Source of the DNA: Litorimonas sp964425355
GTDB lineage: Bacteria; Pseudomonadota; Alphaproteobacteria; Caulobacterales; Maricaulaceae
Length of the DNA stretch: 64,000 nucleotides
Reading direction: 5' to 3'
Assembly (NCBI GenBank): GCA_964425355.1
Contig: CAYRMO010000002.1
Location: 19,539-83,538, forward strand
How positions within the stretch are numbered: the stretch's first letter is position 1; every line of letters begins with the position of its first letter. Made by a program: the position numbers and the translations under genes. The notes below the pieces were generated by a model. It searched no databases. It was not told where the DNA came from and was given only the letters and a program-made list of their open reading frames with translations. Shown in pieces: positions 42,829 to 51,758 of the stretch.

Positions 42829-45800
42829 ATGCAGTTTATACGTCATATTTTAATCGTGATGATGATTTGGTCCGTTCCATTTTTGGCGCTAGCGCAAGAG
42901 GGGAATTCGACCGGTGAACCCGACTTTACGGCACAGTCCCTTGATGAGCGCATTGCCTTGATCGAAGCGCAAGACAGCTTGTCTGAGGAAGATCGCGAGA
43001 CGGCGATAAATTCTTTGCGCATCGCATTGGATCATTTGACGGAGGCGACACGCCAGTCTGAGCGACGCGCGCAATTCGTCAATATTTCTGAAAATGCGCA
43101 AGCCAGTCGTGAAGAGATTGATGAAACGCTTGAGCGTTTGAGCGAAAGCTTGGACGAGGGCCCCGCGCCCATGACTCAACCGAATAGTGAGGCTGAACTT
43201 TTTGATCTGGAGCAGGAATTGATCGCGAAACAATCCGATCTGGCCGAGCTTAAGGCGCGATTAGATGGATATGAGAATACAATCCAAACCCTACTTTCAC
43301 GTCAAAGCGCGGCCCCCAATGAATTAGGCGAGGCGCGGACATCTTTGGCTGATATTCTTAACCGAATAAATAATCTGGGCCAAGGTGATCTAGAGGTCGT
43401 TTCATCGGCACGCCGTACGGAATTGGAAGCGCGGGCCTGGTATCGCCGCAATCAAATTCGGGCGCTTGAGCAAGAAATCGCGACCTTACCTTTGCGGCAA
43501 GAATTGATAAATGGACGACGGACAATATCTGATCTGGAAGCCCAATTTCTTCAACGTGAAGAAAGTATGATTTCAGAGCAGACTGGTCGTAAACGCATTA
43601 ATACGGCGAGAGAACTTCGTGACCGGATCGCCGCAGATGCAGAGGGCCTGTCTGATCATCATCCCTTGATCGCTCAATATGCGCAAACCAATCTCGAGAT
43701 AGCGAATGAACTCGCGGTTTTGTCTGGCGTTCGTTTTGATCCGTCTGAAGGTGTGTCGGTCGAAATCACGGAAGAGACACCGCCTCAGACCGCGCAAAGA
43801 ATTGCGACGGCGCGGGGCGAGTTGGGGACGATCGAAAATAATCTAATTGCGGCGCAAAAACTTGTTGATGGGGGTCGACTGGACCGCGAAGCTGGAGAAG
43901 TTTTGCGTCGCTTGGGGCGTCAAATCCGGTCCTCGGCGAGCTTGCGCGCAGATCTTCGGGACTCATCCAATGCACAAACCTTGGCGCTAAGACGACAGAT
44001 TATCGCGCAAGAAGAATTGCGAGGATTGCCAGTCGGTGCGTTTGCGATAGATACCGCTATGAAAAACGCACGCGGTGAAACCCCCGCTTTGCCCGATCTC
44101 TCAGCGGAAGAGCGCGCGGCGCTGAATGGTGTGCTGGAAACACGTCGCGATCTATTGCAACAATTGGTTTCACAAGCGACAGCTCGCATTAACGCTGTGA
44201 CAGAGCTCGAAGCGGTTCAATTAGATTTATTGACCAAGTCTGAGAGCATGCAAACCTTACTCGATGAAAATCTACTTTGGGTACGATCTGTGCCGGCAAT
44301 TGATACAATGCTTCCAAAAAAGACATTTGACGGGATGGTCGAGCTCTTTTCAATTGATAATATTTCGCTCGCCCTATCCGAACTCATAAACCAGGCCAGA
44401 TCTTACTTTCTTATTGTTATTGGCTTTGTGCTAGCCATTTTATCCTTATTTCGTCTACGCCCCGCGCTTATTCAGGACACTGAACGCCGATCTAAACTTG
44501 TTGGACGCGTCCAGGAAGATAGTGCTTGGCATACGCCAGCTGTTATTGTGTCAGGTTTGGTTTATGCCTTACCGGTCACGCTTGTATTAGTTTTATTTGC
44601 TATCCTCTACGTTTTCTCCCAGCGTCCAGATGCATTGATAACGGGCTTAGCAAAAGGATTTGGGCTTGCGGCTTTTGTCTATTTTATTTTTGCGTGCTGG
44701 AATCAATGGAATCGTAAGTCGGGCCTATTTGAGACCCATTTCAAAATTCCAAATGCATTACGCCAATCCATCGCGCGTAATTTACGCTGGTTTGCGCCGC
44801 TTCTCGGAATTTTTGCGTTTTGTCTGGGGCTAACGCGCGATGTGAAATCTACGAATATTACGGAAGGCTTTGCTGTCTTTATTTTTGTTCTGACGGGCCT
44901 TGCAATGGCCTTCATAGCGTTTCGCGTTATTTGGCGAAAACGGGACGCTGTTTTAAGCTTGGCTGGCAAAGATGGCCTTCTCGTGAGGTTTAGAGGTCCG
45001 CTGACATTAGTCATATTAGGCTTGCCTTTGATTGCTATTACATTGGCTATGGCAGGCTATTTTGAAAGTGCGGAGCAATTGCTGTGGCGGATGTTCCTCT
45101 CAGGTCTTCTTACACTGATAAGCTATATGACCTATCAAACCGTGATACGCGCGATTGTCGTTGCGCAACGACAGATCAAATATAAACAAGCTTTGGAAAA
45201 GCGAGAAGCCGAGCTTGAAGCGCGCCGAAAATTAGAAGAGGCCGAAGATAAAGATGAGGATTTGTCGCCGCTTCCAAATGTAGATCTATCCGAAATTGAT
45301 GTGACAACGATTACGCGTCAAACCTCACAGCTCTTACAAACTGCGACCTTTCTCACATTTGCGGTCTTATTGTGGTTTATCTGGTCATCTCTGATTCCGG
45401 CCCTCAGCATTTTCGACGGATTTGAAATTTGGTCATATAAAACAGGCAATGTGATTGAAGGCATTGATGAAATCGTCGCCGTGTCTGTCTGGGATCTCAT
45501 ACAGTCCTTTATTATTTTAGGGCTGACATTTATGGCGGCCCGAAACCTGCCAGGTTTTCTTGAGATTTTTGTCTTAAACCGTGTGGGTGTAAATGCGGGA
45601 ACACGATATGCGGTCACAACAATATTGGGTTATCTGATTGTTGCGGCAGGTATCATCATCGCCTTTGATCAATTGGGCCTGCAATGGTCGCAATTGCGCT
45701 GGATTGTGACGGGTCTTTCGGTTGGTATTGGGTTTGGCCTACAGAAAATTATCGCCAATTTTGTCTCAGGTTTGATTATCCTCTTTGAGCGCCCTATTCG

Positions 45801-46347
45801 GATCGGCGACTATGTCACAATCGGTGATCAATCGGGGACGGTCAGCCGAATTAAAATTCGCGCGACAACGCTAAGGGATTTGGATAATCGCGAAATACTG
45901 ATACCGAATGAAGCCCTGATTTCGGAACGTGTGACCAATTGGACTTTGTCGTCATCTGTGACACGCCTGATTGTACCCGTCGGGATAGCCTATGGCTCTG
46001 ATACGGATGCGTCCCGCGATATTATCCTGAAGGCTATTAAAGATATCCCAAAGGTCTTGTCGCGTCCTTCGCCCCAGGTCTTGTTTATGGGGTTTGGTGA
46101 AAGTTCACTGGATTTTGAAATTCGGGTGTTCCTGAATAATTTTGAAGACCGCTTCCCGATCCAGCACGCCATCCATACAGAGGTCAATAAAGCCCTTGAG
46201 AAAGCCGGTATTTCCATTCCATTCCCGCAACGTGATTTGAATATTGTGGGACAGGACAACTCTTTTGATTCTAAATCAAAATCAGTGTCAAAACGCGCAA
46301 AGTCCACAGGGGCGAAACCTTCATCCAAATCTAAGCCAAAAAGCTAG
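42829..46347 (+). CDS. large MscS-family mechanosensitive channel (MscK/MscM-like)
   Basis: From ATG 42829 the protein has 1172 residues; upstream in-frame ATG 42748 overlaps the GT39 gene and hides the signal peptide (QFIRHILIVMM..LALAQEG). Residues about 30-500 are a periplasmic region rich in Glu/Arg heptads, likely coiled coil, as in MscK/MscM. Several membrane helices follow between about 520 and 950, and the MscS core begins near 960: VGIGFGLQKIIANFVSGLI, then ERPIRIGDYVTIG, GTVSRIKIRATTLRD and the REILIPN loop. It opens under membrane tension to relieve osmotic downshock. The C terminus ends in a Ser/Lys-rich tail. Confidence 0.92.
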   Translation: MQFIRHILIVMMIWSVPFLALAQEGNSTGEPDFTAQSLDERIALIEAQDSLSEEDRETAINSLRIALDHLTEATRQSERRAQFVNISENAQASREEIDETLERLSESLDEGPAPMTQPNSEAELFDLEQELIAKQSDLAELKARLDGYENTIQTLLSRQSAAPNELGEARTSLADILNRINNLGQGDLEVVSSARRTELEARAWYRRNQIRALEQEIATLPLRQELINGRRTISDLEAQFLQREESMISEQTGRKRINTARELRDRIAADAEGLSDHHPLIAQYAQTNLEIANELAVLSGVRFDPSEGVSVEITEETPPQTAQRIATARGELGTIENNLIAAQKLVDGGRLDREAGEVLRRLGRQIRSSASLRADLRDSSNAQTLALRRQIIAQEELRGLPVGAFAIDTAMKNARGETPALPDLSAEERAALNGVLETRRDLLQQLVSQATARINAVTELEAVQLDLLTKSESMQTLLDENLLWVRSVPAIDTMLPKKTFDGMVELFSIDNISLALSELINQARSYFLIVIGFVLAILSLFRLRPALIQDTERRSKLVGRVQEDSAWHTPAVIVSGLVYALPVTLVLVLFAILYVFSQRPDALITGLAKGFGLAAFVYFIFACWNQWNRKSGLFETHFKIPNALRQSIARNLRWFAPLLGIFAFCLGLTRDVKSTNITEGFAVFIFVLTGLAMAFIAFRVIWRKRDAVLSLAGKDGLLVRFRGPLTLVILGLPLIAITLAMAGYFESAEQLLWRMFLSGLLTLISYMTYQTVIRAIVVAQRQIKYKQALEKREAELEARRKLEEAEDKDEDLSPLPNVDLSEIDVTTITRQTSQLLQTATFLTFAVLLWFIWSSLIPALSIFDGFEIWSYKTGNVIEGIDEIVAVSVWDLIQSFIILGLTFMAARNLPGFLEIFVLNRVGVNAGTRYAVTTILGYLIVAAGIIIAFDQLGLQWSQLRWIVTGLSVGIGFGLQKIIANFVSGLIILFERPIRIGDYVTIGDQSGTVSRIKIRATTLRDLDNREILIPNEALISERVTNWTLSSSVTRLIVPVGIAYGSDTDASRDIILKAIKDIPKVLSRPSPQVLFMGFGESSLDFEIRVFLNNFEDRFPIQHAIHTEVNKALEKAGISIPFPQRDLNIVGQDNSFDSKSKSVSKRAKSTGAKPSSKSKPKS

Positions 46348-46356
46348 AGTTTCTAA

Positions 46357-48489
46357 ATGCGAAATTTTATATTCATTGGAGCCGCCGCGCTGGCTTTCGC
46401 CTCGCCAGCAATTGCGCAGAGTAATAATGCTCAAAGTTCAGCTCCTGAAGATGTTAAAATACCAGATGATGGATACGTTTATTCAATAGACTGCGTACCT
46501 CTGGAAGATGGTACAGAGTATTGTGACGCAACGCCGATTGCTGGTTTTATTCCTCCAGCAATAAAACGTGATATTGTTTTGGCTAAAGGCGTAAAATTAC
46601 TCACAACCAATCAACCCGAAGTCATCGATATAATTCCTCAGATATCTCCAGAAGGTTTAACCCTTGCCCATCCTGCCGAGCGTCTCAATACGGTCGCAGG
46701 CGTGAATATTCATCGCGGCTCCGGGCAGGAACATCTCACTGCTATTCGGTCGCCCGTCTTAACGGGTGGGGCAGGGGCTGGAAGTTTTCTCTTTACGCTT
46801 GATGGGGTGCCCCTACGGGCCGCCGGCTTTGCCAATGTGAATGGCTTGCTTGAGGCGCCGACAGAAATTGCCTCGACTATCGAGGTCTTTAAAGGACCTG
46901 GGCCTTCAAATTATGGGTCTAATGCGGTCCACGGCCTGATCAATACGGTTCTTGGTAAACCAGATGATGGGAATGAATTTATAAGTTTGCAGGGCAGCAC
47001 GCGCGGTTTTGCAAATACAACTCTGGTCAAAGACTTAGGTTCGTATTTGAGAGTTTCTGCGGATCTAACCCATGATGATGGATTTCGCGACGATAGTGGC
47101 TTTGACCAGCAGAAGATTGCGATCCAACATTACACTGAAATTGGAAATTGGGATATTTCCAGCTTATTGGCGATTAATAACCTCAATCAAGAGACGGCTG
47201 GATTTTTACAGGGTGATGACGCCTATCTAGACCGTGATTTGATTACAACAAATGCGTTTCCTGAGGCCTTCCGAGATAGCCAAGCATTGCGTGTTCAAGT
47301 CAAAGCCGAAACGGAATTGGATATCGGCACGCTGATTTTGCAACCCTATGCGCGTCGGACACAACAAAGATTTTTACGCCATTTTGTTCCCGGACAAGCC
47401 CTAGACAAAAATGGGCATACATCATTTGGATTCAAATCGGGCCTATATGGTGATAGTTGGGCCGTCGGATTGGACGCTGAATATACAAAAGGTTTCCAAT
47501 TCGAGTTTCAAGACAATCCCGACGCTTTTAGTTTCGTCCAAGGCCTCCATTTTGACTATGAAGTCGATGCAATTGTTTTGGCTGGATTTGCGAGTAAAGA
47601 TTTCGACCTTTCAGATAAGGCTACACTCCGTGTCGAAGCGCGTGGCGAATATACGCATTATGACTATGACAATCTGGCGGATACGGGCGTATCCGGACGT
47701 TTCATTCGGTCTGCTGACCGGACCGATGATTATTTTACCCTGACACCCAAAATTGGCTTCACCTATGATTTTGATCAGGCCACATTTTTCGCCCGAGCCG
47801 CCAGAGGGTCTCGTGCGCCCCAGACAATTGATCTCTATTCCGCGCAGCAAAACCAAGTGCCCGGTGAAGCCGGGGTCGAAACCCTTGATAGTTTAGAGAC
47901 AGGATTGCGCGGCGGATGGGGCAATGGTGATTTCAGCCTAGGAAATTTTGAGATCACGGCCTTCACGGCTTGGAAAGATAATTTCTTTTTCCGCAATGCA
48001 AATGGATTTGATGTGACTAATGGCAAGACCCGCCATGAGGGGATTGAAGCAAGTTTTGACTTTAATTTGACAAATGGATTTTCATTGAAGGGCGCGGGCA
48101 CTTTGGCGCGCCACCGCTATAATTTCACCGAAGTCGTCGGTAGTGCGGCCAATGACATTACCGAGGGTGATCGCGTCGACACAGCGCCTGACACAATCGG
48201 AAACCTGGCTTTGCACCATGAATCTGAAAATTTCGGCGGATATCTGCGCTGGACCCATGTGGGCGAATATTTCACCAATCCTGGCAATACGAATGTCTAT
48301 CCCGGTCATGATATCTTCACACTGGGTGGACATGTCGATCTTTCAGACAGTTTAAAGCTCTCACTCCGGCTCGAGAATGTGTTTAACACGCTTTATGCGG
48401 ACCGCGCTGACTTTGCTTTTGGCAATGAACGGTTCTTCCCCGGACGACCCAGAACCGTATTTGCGGGTTTGACGCTCGCGTTTGACTAG
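46357..48489 (+). CDS. TonB-dependent outer-membrane receptor
   Basis: A 710-residue outer-membrane beta-barrel transporter. It has a signal peptide (1-20, cleaved near AIAQS), a plug domain at about 80-210 with ERLNTVAGVNIHRGSG, FTLDGVPLR and IEVFKGPGPSNYGSNAVHGLIN, and a barrel ending in the C-terminal aromatic strand (VFAGLTLAFD). A Cys pair (SIDCV, EYCDA) lies before the plug, which is unusual. Substrate class, such as siderophore, cobalamin or oligosaccharide, is not readable. It follows the channel gene by 9 bases, perhaps in the same transcript. Confidence 0.92.
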   Translation: MRNFIFIGAAALAFASPAIAQSNNAQSSAPEDVKIPDDGYVYSIDCVPLEDGTEYCDATPIAGFIPPAIKRDIVLAKGVKLLTTNQPEVIDIIPQISPEGLTLAHPAERLNTVAGVNIHRGSGQEHLTAIRSPVLTGGAGAGSFLFTLDGVPLRAAGFANVNGLLEAPTEIASTIEVFKGPGPSNYGSNAVHGLINTVLGKPDDGNEFISLQGSTRGFANTTLVKDLGSYLRVSADLTHDDGFRDDSGFDQQKIAIQHYTEIGNWDISSLLAINNLNQETAGFLQGDDAYLDRDLITTNAFPEAFRDSQALRVQVKAETELDIGTLILQPYARRTQQRFLRHFVPGQALDKNGHTSFGFKSGLYGDSWAVGLDAEYTKGFQFEFQDNPDAFSFVQGLHFDYEVDAIVLAGFASKDFDLSDKATLRVEARGEYTHYDYDNLADTGVSGRFIRSADRTDDYFTLTPKIGFTYDFDQATFFARAARGSRAPQTIDLYSAQQNQVPGEAGVETLDSLETGLRGGWGNGDFSLGNFEITAFTAWKDNFFFRNANGFDVTNGKTRHEGIEASFDFNLTNGFSLKGAGTLARHRYNFTEVVGSAANDITEGDRVDTAPDTIGNLALHHESENFGGYLRWTHVGEYFTNPGNTNVYPGHDIFTLGGHVDLSDSLKLSLRLENVFNTLYADRADFAFGNERFFPGRPRTVFAGLTLAFD

Positions 48490-48503
48490 ACTAACTCCCG
48501 CTC

Positions 48504-49568
48504 ATGCATATTTCTGATAGCAAACTCTCACAGGTCGTTGACCGCTTTGATCATATCACGGCGCGCATGAGCGCGACGACCGATAGTGATGAGATCGTGC
48601 AGCTGGGCAAAGACTATGCCGAGCTGAGGCCTGTGGCTGAAGGTGTGAAGAAATTACAAGCTGTGCGCGCTGAGATGGAAGACCTCACAGCCATGTTGGA
48701 TGACCCTGAAATGGGCCCCATGGCAAAAGAAGAGCTGCAAACTTTGAAAGACAGCTTGCCCGCGCTTGAAAAAGAAGTCTCGCTTTTGCTCTTGCCCAAA
48801 GACAAAGACGATAATGCCTCCATCGTGCTTGAGATACGCGCCGGAACAGGCGGGGATGAAGCGGCGATTTTTGCAGGCGATCTTTTTGCCATGTATAAAC
48901 GCTATGCCACGCTTCAAGGCTGGAAGGTCGAAATCGAGAGCGAATCTGAAGCCGATATGGGTGGCTATAAGGAAATTGTGGCGTCTGTCTCCGGTGCGGG
49001 CGCTTACGGTAAAATGAAATTTGAATCGGGTGTTCACCGCGTCCAGCGCGTCCCTGTCACCGAAACCCAGGGCCGTATTCATACCTCGGCTGCAACCGTC
49101 GCCGTTCTGCCAGAGCCCGAAGATATCGATATTGGCTTTTCCATGAGTGATGTGCGGGTCGATACAATGCGGGCCTCAGGCGCCGGTGGGCAGCACGTTA
49201 ACAAGACAGATTCGGCCGTTCGTATGACCCATCTGCCAACGGGTGTGGTGGTTGTCTGTGATGCCAAATCCCAACATATGAACCGAGCCAATGCTGAGCG
49301 GCTTCTGAAAATGAAGCTCTATGATATGGAAAAACAGAGGTTAGATTCGGAGCGCGCGGAAGAGCGAGCGGGACAAGTGGGCTCAGGTGATCGCTCTGAA
49401 CGGATCCGGACCTATAATTATCCGCAGGGTCGCGTGACGGATCACCGAATTAATCTCACGCTTTATAATCTTGATAAGATCGTAGCCGGCGATGCGCTGT
49501 CTGATGTGACAGATGCGTTGATTGCCGAAGATCAGGCTGCGCGCCTCGCGCAAATGGAGCAGGGATGA
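48504..49568 (+). CDS. prfA: peptide chain release factor 1
   Basis: Recognises UAA and UAG and triggers peptide release. The 354 residues have the codon-recognition tripeptide in VPVTETQGRIHTS (PVT, near 184), in the PxT form of RF1, and the catalytic GGQ at 228-230 in RASGAGGQHVNKTDS. The prmC methyltransferase that modifies this Gln and usually follows prfA is not here; a DUF998 gene overlaps its end as ATGA instead. Confidence 0.97.
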   Translation: MHISDSKLSQVVDRFDHITARMSATTDSDEIVQLGKDYAELRPVAEGVKKLQAVRAEMEDLTAMLDDPEMGPMAKEELQTLKDSLPALEKEVSLLLLPKDKDDNASIVLEIRAGTGGDEAAIFAGDLFAMYKRYATLQGWKVEIESESEADMGGYKEIVASVSGAGAYGKMKFESGVHRVQRVPVTETQGRIHTSAATVAVLPEPEDIDIGFSMSDVRVDTMRASGAGGQHVNKTDSAVRMTHLPTGVVVVCDAKSQHMNRANAERLLKMKLYDMEKQRLDSERAEERAGQVGSGDRSERIRTYNYPQGRVTDHRINLTLYNLDKIVAGDALSDVTDALIAEDQAARLAQMEQG

Positions 49569-50182
49569 TCCGGCGCTCCGTCTTTGTCTATATTACCGCA
49601 GCGGTTTTACTGTTTTGCGGTATCATCATCCCTGAAGCCCTGAGTGCAACCCATAGTGATTATAGCTCACTGGCCAATTATATCAGCGAGCTTGGCGCTG
49701 ATGGTGCACCGACACAGCGCCTGACCAATTCGGTTTTATTTCCGATGGTCGGGATTAGCCTGATCGCCATCTTGATTGCCTTGTGGCATCGCTTGCCAAA
49801 ACGCACGGCCATTCGCGCGGGGTTGATCTGCCTCGGGCTTGGGCTGGCTTTGGCCTATTTTGGCGCGGCCATTTTTCCTTGTGATGCAGGATGTCCAATT
49901 GAAGGGAGTGCCAAACAAAATACCCATAATTTGCTGGCCCTAATTCAATACCCGCTGGGTGTGATTGGATTTGCGCTATTGGGGCTCAATTTGAAAGAAA
50001 AACCCCTTTGGCGCTGGGCCTTTGTTATTTCGGCGGCCGCCATGGCGTTTGGCTTTGTGTTTATGCTGCAACCGGGCCAGGCGCATCTTCGGGGCTTTTG
50101 GCAAAGGGTCGGGGATTATATGGCGTTTTTCACCTTGATCGGAATTGTCATCTCCTCACAACCACATTTGCAAAAATCATGA
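49565..50182 (+). CDS. DUF998 family membrane protein
   Basis: A 205-residue protein with about six membrane helices. The segment HSDYSSLANYISELG near 28-42 and the following helix layout match DUF998, an integral membrane family of unknown function. Its start overlaps the prfA stop (ATGA) and its stop overlaps the next small gene (ATGA), so three reading frames are coupled. It occupies the place of prmC in the common prfA-prmC order. Confidence 0.82.
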   Translation: MIRRSVFVYITAAVLLFCGIIIPEALSATHSDYSSLANYISELGADGAPTQRLTNSVLFPMVGISLIAILIALWHRLPKRTAIRAGLICLGLGLALAYFGAAIFPCDAGCPIEGSAKQNTHNLLALIQYPLGVIGFALLGLNLKEKPLWRWAFVISAAAMAFGFVFMLQPGQAHLRGFWQRVGDYMAFFTLIGIVISSQPHLQKS

Positions 50183-50343
50183 GCCGCGCCAAAAAAGAAA
50201 AATATCTGCTCTATTTTGTGCTGACCGTGGTTTTAATTGCGGCGGCGTCCTTTCAGCATTTTATCTCAAATGCCAAAGTCGATCGCTGCCTCGATGCGGG
50301 GTTTGAATATGATTTTAATGAGAAGCGATGTTTGGGGGAATGA
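50179..50343 (+). CDS. small single-helix membrane protein
   Basis: A 54-residue protein starting at ATG 50179, overlapping the DUF998 stop as ATGA. It has a basic start, one hydrophobic helix (about 9-26) and a C-terminal part with two Cys (DRCLDAGFEYD, EKRCLGE) that would lie in the periplasm and might form a disulfide. A much longer frame back to 50008 is only the shadow of the DUF998 gene. Function unknown. Confidence 0.65.
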   Translation: MSRAKKEKYLLYFVLTVVLIAAASFQHFISNAKVDRCLDAGFEYDFNEKRCLGE

Positions 50344-50376
50344 GGTGGGCTTGATCGCTACGCATTCCTATAATGG

Positions 50377-50556
50377 TTAGGCGTTATTTTGGTTTGGCGT
50401 CTCTATACCTATGATATCGAAATCTCTGACCGCTATATTTTGATACAAAAATGTGAGAGCCTCTTCTGGTGAAACGCCGTTTTCAAATAGAAGGGCTTCA
50501 GCGTTCTGCTTGAGTCCTTTATTGATAGTATCGTTAAAGGGTAAAGTGGGTTGCAT
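50377..50556 (-). CDS. RelB/DinJ-like mini-protein after the toxin gene
   Basis: A 59-residue frame (MQPTLPFNDTINKGLKQNAE start) lying 11 bases downstream of the RelE/ParE toxin gene. The sequence LKQNAEALLFENGVSPEEA followed by LTFLYQNIAVRDFDI and a terminal PNQ resembles the helical body of RelB/DinJ antitoxins (LK..AE..L..LGLS..EA). It lacks the DNA-binding strand that starts those proteins. It may be a second antitoxin for the upstream toxin, an accessory protein, or the remnant of another module. Short length makes the assignment tentative. Confidence 0.6.
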   Translation of the reverse strand: MQPTLPFNDTINKGLKQNAEALLFENGVSPEEALTFLYQNIAVRDFDIIGIETPNQNNA

Positions 50557-50567
50557 AATATCTTCAG

Positions 50568-50864
50568 TTAAATGGTATCGTAATTGATTGGCTTGCGTTT
50601 AGGATGATATATACGAAGCACGTAGAGAACATCACCTCTGACGTAATAAGGAATTTTGTATCTATATTTAGGTGATATGCGCTCTCTCACATCATCGCGG
50701 GGTGTTTGTCTGCCCATAAGTAGATTGTCTGGTATGGAGACAATGGTTGTTTCTATATCTTCCAAGACATTTTTTAGCCCAACATACGACCTTTCCGCTA
50801 GGAATAAGCGGATTTCCTCTAAGTCTTGGAGGGCAAGAGTGGTGAGCTGAATTTTCATTTTCAA
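50568..50864 (-). CDS. RelE/ParE superfamily toxin
   Basis: A 98-residue toxin of the type II toxin-antitoxin class. The N-terminal helix pair (TTLALQDLEEIRLFLAERS) and the strand block RERISPKYRYKIPYYVRGDVLYVLRIYHPKR match ParE/RelE folds. RelE members cut mRNA on the ribosome and ParE members inhibit gyrase; the sequence alone does not settle which. It begins 3 bases after the RHH antitoxin stop, the usual antitoxin-toxin order. Confidence 0.85.
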   Translation of the reverse strand: MKMKIQLTTLALQDLEEIRLFLAERSYVGLKNVLEDIETTIVSIPDNLLMGRQTPRDDVRERISPKYRYKIPYYVRGDVLYVLRIYHPKRKPINYDTI

Positions 50865-50867
50865 ATG

Positions 50868-51143
50868 TTATTTAGATAGATCTACATCCGATAAAGACTG
50901 CTCGTTTTTGGTTCCCCATGTTTTCGTCCATTTCGACACGCGGTCAAAATCATATGTTGGGTGCGTATCTATTGAAGCTACGGCCTCATTGAGTTCAGAT
51001 AAATAAGCCGCACGCTCTTCCATATACGCAGCAATCGCTTCTTTGACGATGAATGAGCGTGAACGCTTGGTCATAGCGGCGTAAGAATCTACATCATTCT
51101 TGAGCTGTTCAGGAAGCCTTACGGAAAATGTTTTATCGGGCAT
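50868..51143 (-). CDS. ribbon-helix-helix (CopG/ParD-like) antitoxin
   Basis: A 91-residue antitoxin from ATG 51143; the frame continues to 51230 but that part is the AT-rich promoter region. Residues 1-45 are a ribbon-helix-helix DNA-binding domain (KTFSVRLPEQLKNDVDSYA, then RSRSFIVKEAIAAYMEERA), and the C-terminal tail should wrap the toxin. An imperfect 19-base palindrome at 51173-51191 upstream is a good candidate for its autoregulatory operator. Confidence 0.88.
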   Translation of the reverse strand: MPDKTFSVRLPEQLKNDVDSYAAMTKRSRSFIVKEAIAAYMEERAAYLSELNEAVASIDTHPTYDFDRVSKWTKTWGTKNEQSLSDVDLSK

Positions 51144-51172
51144 GGTGATAGTCCATAGGTTAAATAACACAT

Positions 51173-51191
51173 ATGAACACATTGTATTCAT
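51173..51191 (-). promoter_or_regulatory. candidate antitoxin operator palindrome
   Basis: ATGAACACA-T-TGTATTCAT is a 19-base inverted repeat with 9-base arms and one mismatch pair, placed 30-48 bases upstream of the antitoxin start. RHH antitoxins commonly bind such sites to repress their own operon. Binding is inferred. Confidence 0.5.
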
Positions 51192-51280
51192 TTTGTTGAA
51201 AAAGTCAAAAGTTTGATGGTATTTTGACAAGTTTTATTGCAACTTGAGCATGACACCTCACAGGTACCGCTGGAGACATT

Positions 51281-51715
51281 ATGAATAGACTTAGTTATGA
51301 AAAATCTTGTCAAAAATTAGGCTATACGACTCCGCCCCCATTACCGGAAAAACCCCCAACGCCATATGACGATATAAGGGGTGTAGAGTTTTTTAGAACC
51401 GAGGTGAAAGGTGATTATTCCAATCTCACTTTACCGCGATGTTTTTTTAATAAATCAGAGATTTCTGACGCGTCGTTTGAAAATACAGATTTAAGTGAGT
51501 CTTTCATGTGTTGGAATGATTTTATCAACGTAAATTTCAATAATACTGACTTGTCAGGTTCAGATTTAAGGGCGTCGTTATTTGAGAATTGTGATTTCAA
51601 AGGGGCTAAGATGACCGGAGCAATCGCGACCAAGGGGGCTGACCTTGATTTGTCTGAAGAGCAAACCTCAGTGATTAACTGGGTAAGTCATGAAGATGAG
51701 CCTGATGGCGGATAA
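51281..51715 (+). CDS. pentapeptide-repeat protein
   Basis: A 144-residue protein. From about residue 45 it carries A(D/N)LxX-type repeats: CFFNKSEISDASFENTDLS, then VNFNNTDLSGSDLRA, and SLFENCDFKGAKMTGA. These build a right-handed quadrilateral beta-helix. The N terminus is Pro-rich (TPPPLPEKPPTPYDD). Too few repeats exist for the DNA-mimic gyrase-protecting type to be claimed. It is followed after 43 bases by a CPCC-type protein and preceded by the divergent toxin-antitoxin module. Such small proteins also occur as immunity genes of polymorphic toxins, but no toxin gene is seen. Confidence 0.8.
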   Translation: MNRLSYEKSCQKLGYTTPPPLPEKPPTPYDDIRGVEFFRTEVKGDYSNLTLPRCFFNKSEISDASFENTDLSESFMCWNDFINVNFNNTDLSGSDLRASLFENCDFKGAKMTGAIATKGADLDLSEEQTSVINWVSHEDEPDGG

Positions 51716-51758
51716 GCCAATTCATATTTAGGGAGTTTGCAACCTAACGTCCGCGTTT

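Noticed and set aside
50008..50178. Long version of the 54-residue membrane protein
   Set aside because: It lies wholly inside the DUF998 gene in another frame; the ATGA overlap at 50179 explains the real start.
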